From contig NZ_AODQ01000042.1 of the NCBI RefSeq assembly GCF_000348925.1, positions 1 to 32,857 on the forward strand: 32,857 bases of DNA, read 5' to 3'. The translations under genes and the position numbers were made by a program. The DNA is from Cesiribacter andamanensis AMV16 (lineage in GTDB: Bacteria > Bacteroidota > Bacteroidia > Cytophagales > Cyclobacteriaceae). Positions 16,324 through 25,700 of the stretch are shown piece by piece. Every line of letters begins with the position of its first letter. Position 1 is the stretch's first letter. Below the pieces are notes generated by a model. That model made no database searches. It worked only from the letters and a program-made list of their open reading frames with translations, and was not told where the DNA came from.

Positions 16324-16980
16324 TTACTTTAAGAGGCGACACCGCAGGTAATTGATCTTCCGGCCTTCTTCCAGGTAGCGCTTTTCATAGGCTGTCTGCA
16401 AGCCAAAATGGTCATCCAGCAGGTGGGTACTGTAGAGGTCGTGCGTCCACTCCAGGTCTTTGGTTGGAAACTGCTGCAGCATTTCCCGGGTAAAATCGAA
16501 GAATTGGCGGTCATCCGTTTTCAGGTGAAGCCAGCCTCCCTCCTTCAGCATTCGCTGGTACATTTCCAGGAAACGGGGATGGGTAAGCCGGCGCTTTTCG
16601 TCCCTGTCCCGGGGGCGTGGATCTGGAAAGGTGATCCAGATCTGGTCTACTTCATCTTCAGAAAAGAACTGGTCAATATCGCTGATCTTGATCCGAAGAA
16701 AGCCCACATTCTGCAGTCCCTCCTCATCGGCTTCGCGGCTGCCGAAAAACAGGCGTGCCCCTTTGATATCCACCCCTATAAAATTACGATCTGGAAAACG
16801 CCTACCCAATCCTACAGTGTACTCGCCCCGGCCACAGGCTAGTTCCAGCGTAATGGGCTTGTCATTCTTAAAGAAAAGGCTATTCCAATTACCTTTTATC
16901 TCGGCCAGAAGGGGCTTGCCGGCTTCCAGTACATTTTGGCGTACTTTTAGGTCGGCGAAGCGTGCTAGTTTATTTCTCAC
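16324..16980 (-). CDS. trmB: tRNA (guanine-N7-)-methyltransferase
   Basis: A 218-residue class I SAM-dependent methyltransferase that makes m7G46 in tRNA. The SAM loop is ELACGRGEYT (residues 46-55), followed by FIGVDIKG (Asp71), and the TrmB signature ITFPDPRPRDRDEKRRLTHPRF is complete; LHLKTDD follows. The start is a GTG at 16980 that shares one base with the folC stop (TAGTG), so the two are coupled. The N-terminus (NKLARFADLKVRQNV) agrees with the family, which supports the GTG. It is the last gene of the SPOR-exbB-exbD-tonB-folC-trmB series. Confidence 0.96.
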   Translation of the reverse strand: MRNKLARFADLKVRQNVLEAGKPLLAEIKGNWNSLFFKNDKPITLELACGRGEYTVGLGRRFPDRNFIGVDIKGARLFFGSREADEEGLQNVGFLRIKISDIDQFFSEDEVDQIWITFPDPRPRDRDEKRRLTHPRFLEMYQRMLKEGGWLHLKTDDRQFFDFTREMLQQFPTKDLEWTHDLYSTHLLDDHFGLQTAYEKRYLEEGRKINYLRCRLLK

Positions 16981-18260
16981 TACAGGTTTTCTAAATCAGC
17001 TACTACAAAGGTAGAGCCGGTTACTAAAATCATATCATCTGCGGCGGCTTTGCGGCGCGCCAGGGCCAGGGCCTCATTTACCTCAGCCACCACCACCCCC
17101 TTCAGCTGGTATTCCTGCGCTTTTTCGGCCAGCGCGGCTGCTGCCAGGGCCCGGGGAATATCGGCCTGGCAAAAATAATAAAAAGCCCCTTTTGGCAATG
17201 CACTCAGCGTATTGCTTACATCTTTATCGGCTACCATGCCCAGGACAATATGAAGCTGCTGATGGGGGGTATTGGCAACCTGTAGCATCAGGTGCTCCAT
17301 GCCATCGGGATTATGGCTTACATCGGCTACGGTAAGGGGGTGCTGGTCCAGTACCTGCCAGCGGCCCTTTAGCCCGGTTTTTTGGCACACCGAGGCAATA
17401 CCTTCGGCCACAGCCTCTTTGGGGATCACATAATTCAGCTGGTTCAGCTGGTCAATCACCGCAAGTACCCCCGGCAGGTTGGCGGCATAGTAGTGGGCTT
17501 TCAGGTCGGTGGGTTGCGCTGCCAGCCAGGGGCTGTCCTGCTGCGTAATGTGGAGCAATCCGCTTGGCTGCCAGTGGGCGTGGTAGTGTTCTTCGGCAAA
17601 TACAAGGGGGGCATTTTGCTGGCGGGCAGTTTCAAGAAATACTCCCTCTACTGCCGGCTGCCGCTGGCTGATCACAACCGGTACCTGGGGTTTGATGATG
17701 CCGGCTTTTTCCCGGGCAATCAGCGGAAGGGTATCGCCCAGAAAGGCCACATGGTCCAGACCAATGCGGGTGATGAGGCTTACCAGGGGATGAATCACAT
17801 TAGTGCTGTCCAGCCGCCCGCCCATACCGGTTTCGATTATGGCAATGTCTACCTGCTCCCGGGCAAACCAGTCGAAGGCCATGCCGACAGTCAACTCAAA
17901 AAAAGAAGGTTTGATCTCTTCGATCAGGCCCCTGTGCTGCTCAACCCAGGCCACTACTTCGGGTTGGGGAATGCACGCGCCATTAATGCGGATGCGTTCG
18001 GTAAAATCTTTTAGGTGTGGTGAGGTATAGAGGCCGGTCTTATAGCCGGCGGCCTGCAGTATGGACGCCAGTGTATGGGAGGAGCTGCCCTTGCCGTTGG
18101 TGCCGGCCACATGAACAGATGGAAATTTCAGGTGCGGATAATCCAGGGCCTTGCACAGCCGGATGGTATTGCTCAGGTCTTTTTTAAAAGCAGCGGCGCC
18201 CACCCGCTGAAACATGGGGAGCATCCCAAAGAGATACTCCAGTGTCTGGCGGTAGTCCAT
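16980..18260 (-). CDS. folC: Folylpolyglutamate synthase / dihydrofolate synthase
   Basis: A 426-residue Mur-ligase-family enzyme that adds glutamate to dihydropteroate or folates with ATP. The P-loop is VAGTNGKGSSSH (about residues 51-62), followed by TGLYTSPHLKDFTERIRING, FELTVGMAFDWF, IIETGMGGRLDSTN, TRIGLDHVAFLGDT and, in the C-terminal domain, DVSHNPDGM and LGMVADKD. The length is normal. It starts 13 bases after the stop of the tonB-like gene and overlaps trmB by one base, so it sits in an operon with envelope energising genes. Confidence 0.97.
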   Translation of the reverse strand: MDYRQTLEYLFGMLPMFQRVGAAAFKKDLSNTIRLCKALDYPHLKFPSVHVAGTNGKGSSSHTLASILQAAGYKTGLYTSPHLKDFTERIRINGACIPQPEVVAWVEQHRGLIEEIKPSFFELTVGMAFDWFAREQVDIAIIETGMGGRLDSTNVIHPLVSLITRIGLDHVAFLGDTLPLIAREKAGIIKPQVPVVISQRQPAVEGVFLETARQQNAPLVFAEEHYHAHWQPSGLLHITQQDSPWLAAQPTDLKAHYYAANLPGVLAVIDQLNQLNYVIPKEAVAEGIASVCQKTGLKGRWQVLDQHPLTVADVSHNPDGMEHLMLQVANTPHQQLHIVLGMVADKDVSNTLSALPKGAFYYFCQADIPRALAAAALAEKAQEYQLKGVVVAEVNEALALARRKAAADDMILVTGSTFVVADLENL

Positions 18261-18273
18261 GAAGAAAAAAGTG

Positions 18274-19074
18274 TTAGCGGGATTGAATGATAAAGGTTAC
18301 CGACCCCTTGGACTGTGAAGGTGCTATGCCTGCAGAGGTTTTAGAGAAGGTAAGATTTTCGACCTGGCGTTTGTAAAACTGGGCTACCCCAAGGCTTACG
18401 GTAGATTGAGCTATGGTCGCATTGGTCACATAGCCCCTGTCGTCAATGATAAAATCGATCACTACGCGGCCATTTTCACTGGAGGCATCCCGATCCCGGG
18501 GTACTGCGTCCCATGTCCAGCCAACAATGCTCAGTTGGGGACCGTTATTGCCACCCCCCTGTTCGCCATAAAGCGCACGAGCATCGGCCTTTCCTTTTTC
18601 ATCGCCCTGGTCGCCAGTCTTGTTGGGCTGGTCACCCTGGCTGGTAGAGGTTTGCTGAGTAGCGCTGCTCTCTTTGCTTTTTTCACCGGGGAAGAGGGCT
18701 GGCTTTACCGTTTCTTTTGGTTTTTCTACAACCTGCTCCTGTTGCTGGGGCTTGGGTTTGGGCTTTACTTCCTCCTGTTGGGTTACAGGGCTGGGCTCGG
18801 GCTGCGTAACGGCCTTGGTTACCGGCTCCTGGCTGGGAACGGGTTTGGCCACATCAGGCGTAACCACGGGTTGCTGCACCGGTTCTGGCTGGCTTTGGGT
18901 TTGCTGTTGTTCCGCTACCTGATTTTCAACCGGCTGGGGTGTTGGAGAAGGGGTCTGGGGCTGTTGCTCACCAAATCCGGCCAGGTCGGTACCAATGTTT
19001 AGCTCAATACCAATTTCGGGGGCCGGGGGATTGGGCGCTTTCCAGGCCATAATAAATAAGAACGCCAGCAACAC
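18274..19074 (-). CDS. TonB/TolA-like energy transducer (start affected by an A7 run)
   Basis: The open frame gives 266 residues from a GTG at 19074: a hydrophobic segment (LLAFLFIMAW), a conserved PEIGIELNIGTD stretch, a long Pro/Gln/Lys-rich spacer (about 35-160) suited to span the periplasm, and a C-terminal TonB-type domain (NGRVVIDFIIDDRGYVTNATIAQSTV... GSVTFIIQSR). It follows exbB and exbD, so it should transmit proton-motive force to an outer-membrane partner. Starting at the GTG cuts into the membrane anchor. The frame stays open upstream (GEKNKSIGAAVSVGLHLLV) but has no start codon; an ATG at 19139 in the next frame, MDQREKK, would join it by a one-base shift at seven adenines (19118-19124). 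The true start is therefore probably 19139. Confidence 0.85.
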   Translation of the reverse strand: MLLAFLFIMAWKAPNPPAPEIGIELNIGTDLAGFGEQQPQTPSPTPQPVENQVAEQQQTQSQPEPVQQPVVTPDVAKPVPSQEPVTKAVTQPEPSPVTQQEEVKPKPKPQQQEQVVEKPKETVKPALFPGEKSKESSATQQTSTSQGDQPNKTGDQGDEKGKADARALYGEQGGGNNGPQLSIVGWTWDAVPRDRDASSENGRVVIDFIIDDRGYVTNATIAQSTVSLGVAQFYKRQVENLTFSKTSAGIAPSQSKGSVTFIIQSR

Positions 19075-19147
19075 CAGCAGGTGTAAACCTACCGAAACGG
19101 CTGCGCCTATGCTCTTATTTTTTTCTCCCGTTGGTCCATAAGTAGGT

Positions 19148-19163
19148 GCGTATGCGAATACGC
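19148..19163 (-). repeat. Perfect small hairpin between exbD and tonB
   Basis: GCGTAT at 19148-19153 pairs with ATACGC at 19158-19163 around GCGA. It begins directly after the exbD stop codon (19164-19166) and ends 8 bases before the likely tonB ATG at 19139. Its position could affect translation coupling; no U tract follows, so it is not a terminator. Confidence 0.5.
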
Positions 19164-19580
19164 TTATTTTCGTTTTGTGTCTCCAGGTGTGGTGGCAATG
19201 GTCACCTTGGCATTAAGCGAAGCCGCTATACCGGCTACTTCCACAAAATGCTCGGTGGGCACTGCCTTGTCTACATGCAAAACAACAACTCCCTCGGTCT
19301 CCGTTCCATTGGCCGCCAGCTCGGTACGCAGCAGGCTTTCAATATCGGTGCGACTGGCCGGCTGGTTGTTGACAAAGTACTGCAGATCTTCGGTAATGGT
19401 AACGCTGATCTTCTGCATCACAATCTCCGACTTTTTGGCCGAAGGCAGGCTCACATTCAAACCCGAGGGGGTAATGAAGGAGGAGGTAAGCATAAAGAAG
19501 ATCAGCAGCAGAAAGATGATGTCCGTCATGGACGACATGCTGAAGGCCGGATCTACTTTATTTTTGGATTGGAGTGCCAT
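19164..19580 (-). CDS. exbD: ExbD/TolR-family biopolymer transport protein
   Basis: A 138-residue protein with a short cytoplasmic N-terminus, one membrane helix at about 15-37 that carries the conserved proton-path aspartate Asp20 (SSMTDIIFLLLIFFML), and a periplasmic domain ending VVLHVDKAVPTEHFVEVAGIAASLNAKV. It forms the motor with ExbB. The gap to exbB is one base, and the tonB-like gene follows. Sequence alone does not separate ExbD from TolR. Confidence 0.95.
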   Translation of the reverse strand: MALQSKNKVDPAFSMSSMTDIIFLLLIFFMLTSSFITPSGLNVSLPSAKKSEIVMQKISVTITEDLQYFVNNQPASRTDIESLLRTELAANGTETEGVVVLHVDKAVPTEHFVEVAGIAASLNAKVTIATTPGDTKRK

Positions 19581-19581
19581 A

Positions 19582-20268
19582 TCAGTTCGGTTCCTGTAAA
19601 AGGTCTATGAAATCGATGGAGTTGTATTCCATCTTATGCACGATCTTCTGCACCTGGGCTACCAGGTAATTGTACATCAGGTAGGCCATAATGCCCACCA
19701 GCAGACCGGCGGCCGTGGTGATCATGGCTTCGTAGATTCCCTGCGATAGCAATTTGGGGCTCACCGATCCTTCTTCCTGCGCAATGGCAATAAAGGCTTT
19801 GATCATACCAGCTACCGTACCCAGGAAGCCAATCATGGGAGCAGCGCCGGAAATGGTTGCCAGCAGCGAGAGATTTTTCTCCAGTCTGTAAATTTCAATG
19901 CGGCCTACGTTCTCAATGGACACTTCAATGTTCTTCAGGGGGCTGCCAATGCGGCTCAGGCCTTTTTCCAGCATGCGGGCTACGGGCGTATCGGACTGGT
20001 TGCACAGCAGGCGTGCCCCATTGATATCGCCATTGAGCACCAGATGCTTGATCTTATCACTAAAAGAGTCGGGTGTTTTTGCAGCGCGCTGTATGGTAAG
20101 GATGCGCTCCACAAAAATATACACCGCCATCAGCGATAAAATGGCAATGGGGATCATGGCCCAGCCACCGTTTAAAAGAAGGTCGAGCAGAGAAACTGCG
20201 GCCTCGTCTTGCGCAGCCGCCCCGGTGGTATCGGCCGGGGCGACGTTTGAAATTTGCAAAAGGATCAT
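19582..20268 (-). CDS. exbB: ExbB/TolQ/MotA-family proton channel protein
   Basis: A 228-residue inner-membrane protein. There are three membrane helices at about 34-54, 133-158 and 178-202. Family motifs are ISGAAPMIGFLGTVAGMIKAF in helix 2 and EAMITTAAGLLVGI in helix 3, with the threonines thought to line the proton path. The N-terminal 30 residues are Ala/Asp-rich. It starts 8 bases after the SPOR gene and ends one base before exbD. It should form a pentamer around an ExbD dimer and power the TonB-like protein downstream. Assignment to ExbB rather than TolQ is conventional only. Confidence 0.95.
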   Translation of the reverse strand: MILLQISNVAPADTTGAAAQDEAAVSLLDLLLNGGWAMIPIAILSLMAVYIFVERILTIQRAAKTPDSFSDKIKHLVLNGDINGARLLCNQSDTPVARMLEKGLSRIGSPLKNIEVSIENVGRIEIYRLEKNLSLLATISGAAPMIGFLGTVAGMIKAFIAIAQEEGSVSPKLLSQGIYEAMITTAAGLLVGIMAYLMYNYLVAQVQKIVHKMEYNSIDFIDLLQEPN

Positions 20269-20276
20269 ATGTGATT

Positions 20277-20924
20277 TTAGTACCTAACTACCCAGATATC
20301 TTGTCCGAAGGTGCTTTTGTAGGTATCCAGTTCTTCGCTGAGCTGAGAGAAGGTATCTCCTTCTTTTACACCCAGGCGGTAGAATTTGCGATCGCCTACT
20401 GGTTCAATGATGGTAACGTTGTGGCCTTGTTTAGACAGTTTTACAGCATAATCGGCCGCCATATCGCTATCGATAAAGCTACCCACAATGACGTAATAAC
20501 GGCCGGTGCGGCCCGATATTGTGGTGATCTGGCCAACGGCAGGCTGGGCCGGGGTCCACTCCTCTTCCACTACCGGCGCAGGCTCTTCTATGATTGGCTC
20601 AGGCTCAGGCTGGGGTGTTACCGTTTGCACAACAGGGGGCGTTACAGGGGCTTCCTGCTGATCATACACAAAGAAATAAAGGAAGAAACCAGCCAGGCCC
20701 AGCAGTACAAATACCCCTACCCATACAGGCCAGGTGGAGCGGCTTTGTTTTGGCTGCTCGCTTACTTTTGAGCGGATCGGCTGAACGGGTTCTTCTGGCT
20801 CAGCATGTACCGGTTCGGTTCCTATAGGGCTAAACTCTGCTTCAGGCAAACCATACTCATCGTCCTGCTGCGTAGAGAACGTAATGGTTTCCTCTTGATT
20901 ATCCAGCTTTTCCTGATCAATCAT
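20277..20924 (-). CDS. SPOR-domain membrane protein
   Basis: A 215-residue bitopic protein: an acidic cytoplasmic region (1-64), one transmembrane helix (about 66-86, WPVWVGVFVLLGLAGFFLYFFV), a Pro/Glu-rich linker (about 88-130) and a C-terminal SPOR domain (about 142-215, RYYVIVGSFIDSDMAADYAVKL... ). SPOR domains bind peptidoglycan strands stripped of stem peptides and often localise to division sites. It is the first gene of the operon with exbB, exbD, tonB, folC and trmB, behind a well-matched promoter. The architecture resembles FtsN/DamX-type proteins; a division role is inferred. Confidence 0.92.
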   Translation of the reverse strand: MIDQEKLDNQEETITFSTQQDDEYGLPEAEFSPIGTEPVHAEPEEPVQPIRSKVSEQPKQSRSTWPVWVGVFVLLGLAGFFLYFFVYDQQEAPVTPPVVQTVTPQPEPEPIIEEPAPVVEEEWTPAQPAVGQITTISGRTGRYYVIVGSFIDSDMAADYAVKLSKQGHNVTIIEPVGDRKFYRLGVKEGDTFSQLSEELDTYKSTFGQDIWVVRY

Positions 20925-20950
20925 AGTATTGCGTATTACTTGGTAAATTC

Positions 20951-20981
20951 CAAATTTACTAACAACAGCACGTTAAGGCAA
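20951..20981 (-). promoter_or_regulatory. Bacteroidota-type promoter of the SPOR-exbBD-tonB-folC-trmB operon
   Basis: On the minus strand TTG (20979-20981), 20 bases, TAAATTTG (20951-20958): a full match to the family pattern. The -7 box is 26 bases upstream of the SPOR ATG at 20924. Confidence 0.75.
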
Positions 20982-20989
20982 CAGCACGT
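20963..20989. repeat. Direct repeat over the promoter of the SPOR operon
   Basis: CAACAGCACGT occurs at 20963-20973 and again at 20979-20989, a period of 16 bases. The second copy contains the -33 TTG (as CAA) and the first lies in the spacer, so a regulator binding both would cover the promoter. Chance is possible for 11-mers, but the location is suggestive. Confidence 0.5.
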
Positions 20990-21053
20990 AATTTTAAGGG
21001 ATTAATCGCACATAATTTCTGCTTCATCCCCTTGTTTTCAAGCAGCTTCCTTC

Positions 21054-22706
21054 TTAAAAAGCATAGGTAGCGCCCAGGCGTACCAGCAGCTTGCGGGAAG
21101 GGTAATTCTGAAAACGTTCAAACTCTTTGCCCAACAGGTTGTGAAAATTCAGGAAAGCAGTTGCCTGCGGAGAGAAGCGGTACTCGCCTCCCAGCCCCAG
21201 GTTGATAATGGGGTCTAGTTCCGTAACACCATTTTCGGTACCAATGGTACGGGCCTTAATGCCACTGAGCACGTAGGCATCGGCATTCAGGTAGATCTTG
21301 TCGTAAATGTTATAGCGCACGTCTGCCTCTACCTTTAGCGCAGGCAGGTGCCAGGGCTCGGCCAGGGATGATGGAGAATAATTAAATACATCGGTACGAA
21401 GCTGAACGCCAAATCGTTCACTGCGGGCAAAGCTAAGCTGTCCATATACATTCACATAGCCGGTATTGCCCTGGTCGTAGAGCACATCAAAGCGTGTAGT
21501 ATCCTGTGCACTATTCACAAAAAAGTGCATGTTTTTAAGGTTAGCAGCCGAAAAGCCGGCCGCAGCCCCAAACCCACCCGGCAGGCTGGCGGTAAGTCCA
21601 CCATAGAATTCCAGTGTTTTTTGTGTAAACAGCAGCGGGATGCGATCATTCAGAAAGGGGTTCTGCTGGCTGATAAAATCATAGGTCACCGGCAGTACAT
21701 CGCCCCGAATACCGGTATAGGCCCGGAAATTCTGGCTGGGCGCTACGCTTACCTCAGCCCGCGGAAAGAAATGCAGCTTATCGGCATTGGAGACGGTATC
21801 ATTTTCCCAGGCAAAGGTAAAGCCACCGGTAATGGACAGGGGCCCAAACTGGGTGCTGAAACCGGGCAGTAAACGGAACAGGCTGCGGTTGCGGCTGGTC
21901 ACATCTTCATAATTACCGGTGAGCAGGCTTCCCTGTATGTGCAGGCCCAGCAGATCGCTGAGTGCGTATTGAATCTTTCCCTCCAGCTCTGCCTTATTTT
22001 CTACGGCATCGCGGCTAGTACCCGTGCGGCTTACAGACACGCTGCTGTTCAGTACCAGTTTCTCCTGCGATACATTTTCAAATACTGCTTTTACACCGGC
22101 ACGGTTGTAGATCTGTTTGATTTCCTCGCGGCCCGGCTCTATCACTTCATCATCAAAACCGTAAAAATGGTAGCGGTTGCGGCTGTACCAGCCTCCGCCG
22201 GTAAAGCGAACGGCTTTGCCGATCAGTGAGCCTTCGGCACGCAGGCTGTTTTCACCCCAGGCACTGCGGCTACCCCCTACCGGCCCGCGGGCGGCAGACT
22301 CATGGCGCAGCTGCAGGTTGTACAGGAAAGCGGCCTGCCGCGGACTGCTCAGATGCGCCTCCAGCAGCGGGCTTACATAGTTGCCGATGCCGGCTTTTAC
22401 ATAGCGCTGAAAGTAGGGAGCGGGCGGATCCTGCTGCATGCGCAGTACCCGAACGGTAGGTTGCAGGGGCCGCAGCGAAAGCATGGGCTCCGTAGGCCGA
22501 ATGGTAACGGTGCGGGTATCTTGCCGGGGTTGCTGAGGGGGTATCTTCTGGTAGCTGCGGGTAGCAGGCGGAAGTTCATTTTCCCGCTCTTTTACAATCA
22601 CCACCTGTTCGGCTTCTATCTCTCCTTCTCTCCAGGGCTGTTGCTGCGCATGGGCAGCACCTCCAAGTGACAGCGCTGCCGCCAACATTGCATAAGTATA
22701 GTTCAT
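21054..22706 (-). CDS. Plug-less outer-membrane beta-barrel protein (TonB-dependent receptor-like)
   Basis: A 550-residue protein. Signal peptide to about residue 20 (MNYTYAMLAAALSLGGAAHA), then a Gln/Pro-rich periplasmic stretch with EAEQVVIVKERENELPPATR (about 31-50), then from about 100 a long barrel of amphipathic strands ending in LLVRLGATYAF with the terminal Phe usual for outer-membrane proteins. I see no plug domain and no obvious TonB box, though databases often label relatives as TonB-dependent receptors. It starts 16 bases after the giant TPR gene, so the two are one unit, and it is followed (129 bases) by the SPOR-exbB-exbD-tonB operon, which could energise it. Confidence 0.85.
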   Translation of the reverse strand: MNYTYAMLAAALSLGGAAHAQQQPWREGEIEAEQVVIVKERENELPPATRSYQKIPPQQPRQDTRTVTIRPTEPMLSLRPLQPTVRVLRMQQDPPAPYFQRYVKAGIGNYVSPLLEAHLSSPRQAAFLYNLQLRHESAARGPVGGSRSAWGENSLRAEGSLIGKAVRFTGGGWYSRNRYHFYGFDDEVIEPGREEIKQIYNRAGVKAVFENVSQEKLVLNSSVSVSRTGTSRDAVENKAELEGKIQYALSDLLGLHIQGSLLTGNYEDVTSRNRSLFRLLPGFSTQFGPLSITGGFTFAWENDTVSNADKLHFFPRAEVSVAPSQNFRAYTGIRGDVLPVTYDFISQQNPFLNDRIPLLFTQKTLEFYGGLTASLPGGFGAAAGFSAANLKNMHFFVNSAQDTTRFDVLYDQGNTGYVNVYGQLSFARSERFGVQLRTDVFNYSPSSLAEPWHLPALKVEADVRYNIYDKIYLNADAYVLSGIKARTIGTENGVTELDPIINLGLGGEYRFSPQATAFLNFHNLLGKEFERFQNYPSRKLLVRLGATYAF

Positions 22707-22722
22707 GGGCCGCTTGCTTCGG

Positions 22723-25700
22723 TTAGTTTTGGTCCAACTGGCTGTTCGCAGGGGCTTGTTGCTGTTGCTGGGTGGCCTCCTGCTGCTGAATTTCGTTTAA
22801 GCGTTTCTTCGCTTCCTCTACAATGGCTGGTTCTGTAGCATTTTCGATGATGGAGCGAAGGGTTTCCTTGGCCTGGAAGATCTCTCCCATTTTCAGGTAG
22901 TTCTCGGCAATGAGGATAAACGATTTGCCCAGCCAGAATTTAAAGGCAGAAAACTGGGCATTGTACCCAAAGAGGGTTTCTACCGATTCCTTATACTGTT
23001 CCTGCAGGTGCTGCACATAGGCAATCAGGTAGTAAGCCTCTGCGGCGTTTTCATCTTTGGCCAGGTCTACCGTCTGGCGCAGGAAGGTAGTTGCTTCTGA
23101 ATAATTTTTACGGGCCAGGGCTACTTTGCCTTTCAGCAGCAGTGCCTTGCTCATCAGATTAGCTGCCGCTCCGCTCTGGTTGGTGAGCTGGTTGGCATAG
23201 TACATGGTAGAATCATACTGCTGGCGACGGTAGTAGGTGTCCATCAGACCTGCCCAGGCATCGATCTGCTGGCGGCGGTTGCCGGCCAGGCGCTCCAGGC
23301 GGCGGTAGTTGCGAGTGGCCGTCAGGTAATCGCCACTGCGGTAGCTGATCTCGGCCAGGCGCTCCAGGGAGCGGGTTTGCAGATTGGCAGGACCTGATTT
23401 GGCCAGGGTCTGGTACTGGGCCAGGGCTTCCTGCGTCCGGTTAGATCTGTAGAAGGCCTCGGCCAGGTAAAAACGGGCCTCCGGAGCATTGGAGCTGCTG
23501 GGGTATGTTTTCAGATAGGCCTGCAGCTGTTCAATGGCCTGCGGATACTTTTGGGAGAAGTACATGTTCTTGGCCGATTCAAACTCTACTGTCTCCAGTG
23601 CCTGGTCGGCCGGGTTGGCTTTGCGGTACAGGGCCAGGTAGCGGTTAAACTCTTCCGGTCGGCCCTGCAGGTTCAGAACTTCCTGCAGTCCCATTAGTAC
23701 CCCATTGGCAATGGTATGTGAGGGGTAGTTTTCCAGAATGCGGATGTAGGCATTCGCAGCGGCTTCGTAATTTTTCAGGTTGTAGTGCGAAAGGCCAATG
23801 CTTCTGTAGGCATAGGGAACAAAGGGGCTGTTGGCATGCTGCTGTACAAACTGGTTGAACAGTTGAAGTGCCTCCGTGTAGCGTCCCTGGCTGAACTGCA
23901 GCTCGGCCTTGTTGAACTGCGCATCATCTACATACTGGCTGTTGGGAAAATCGCGGGTGAGGGTATTCCAGGCCTGCATGGCCTCTGCATTCTTATCCAG
24001 CAGGCCGTTTACAAGACCTGTTTGAAAAAGTGCATAATCTTTCTCAGGGGTATTTTCTTTCTGGGCGCGCTGGTAAGCATCCAGGGCGGCATTGTAATTC
24101 TTGGTAGCATAGTAGCTATCGCCCAGGCGAAGCAGCGCATCATGGTAGAAAGGGTTTTTGGCGCCGGCCCGGTCTACAAATTCCTTGAAGTGTACCTGAG
24201 AGCGGTCGTACTGCTTACTATTATAATAGGCATAGCCAATTCCGTAGCGGCTGCGCAGGTGCAGGTCGGAGTCCGGAGAGGCCTGGCGAAACACAGCGGC
24301 ATAAAAGTTTTTGCTTTCATCCCATTTCTGCCCGATGGAATAGGCCTCGGCACTCCAGAAGTTGGCCTTGACGGTGGTTTCCTGATCTTCGGGGAATTTC
24401 AGGGATTTTTCAAAGTTCTGAACAGCATTAAAGAACTTGCCGGTATTGAACAGCTCGGCGCCATGCAGGAAGGTTACTTCCTGATAGGCTTTGCGGATGC
24501 GCGGGTTTTTGTTTTCCAGCTGCTCGATGTAGGCAATGGCCTGCTCGTAGTTCTGGTTTTTCAGCAGGGCTTCGCTCAGCAGCTCGGTAGCTTCCTGGCG
24601 GTAGCCCGTTTTGGGATACTGCTCAATGAACTGGCGCAGCGCCAGGGCGGCGGCATCGTAGTTCTGCTGCTTAAACTGCAGTTTGGCCAGTTTAAAAAGG
24701 CTTTCTTCCTTGATCTTGGGATCGAAGTTCAGGCTGGATGCCCGCTGAAAGGCTGTTTGGGCAAAGGGATCATTGTTCTGGTCCAGGTACAGCTGGCCCA
24801 GGTAATAGGCTGCGTACTGGCCAAGTGAATCCTGCTGATTGGCTACCCCCTTAAAGTTTTCGATGGCTTCTTTGGGCTGGCCGCTTTTATACTGCGAAAA
24901 GCCCAGGCGGTATGCCAGGGGACCATCCAGCTTTTTGGAGCCGGCATACTGCTTAAAGTAGGTAGCGGCCTTGGCATACTCCTCTTTTTTGAAATAAGCC
25001 TCAGCCGTTAGCAGTTCCAGCTCAGATCCGGACGTCTTGCGGCTGCCTCCCTTTTGCTCGGCATAACTGATGAGCTTATCATACAGCCCCTGGCGGTAAT
25101 AGATATTGGCCATGAGCGGGGGCACCTGAGCGGCAAAGGCTTCATTTTGCTCAGCCCGCTGAAGATCGTAGGCAGCCTGATCATACTCCCCTTTGGTAAA
25201 ATAAATATAGCCGGCATAATAGCTGGCGGCATAAGAGTAGCGGTTGTTGCTGCGCTTTAGCTTGTTGAAGCGCTCCAGGGCCTTATCGAAATCCTTATTA
25301 CTAAAGTACGTATAGGCCAGGTTAAAATCTACTTCATCTCGCTGGGCGGGTGTGAGGGCGGCGGGGTTTACCCGCTCGTAGTACGTGGCTGCTCTGTTGT
25401 AATTTTTATTGCTGTAGTAAAAGCGGGCCAGTTCATAATAAGCCAGCTGCGCCTTGGGATGATAGGGATACTCCAGCAGGAAGTTTTCGGTGAGGGCCTC
25501 TGCATCATCATTGGAGAGATTGATGGCGCTATAGGCAATATAATAGGCAGCCTCTGCTCTGCGCAGATCGTTTGCCTCGGGCTGCTCTGTTTCCAGAAAG
25601 CGGCTAAAGGCGCGCCGTGCTGCAGCCCACTGCTGTTTCTCCATCAGCTCCAGGCCCTTCTCAAACTGAGATGGGCCCTGCGGACGAAGAGCAGGATGTT

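Noticed and set aside
23785-24828. A 347-codon plus-strand open frame rich in hydrophobic residues.
   Set aside because: It is the complement of TPR repeats in the giant TPR gene, which give such frames by codon bias.
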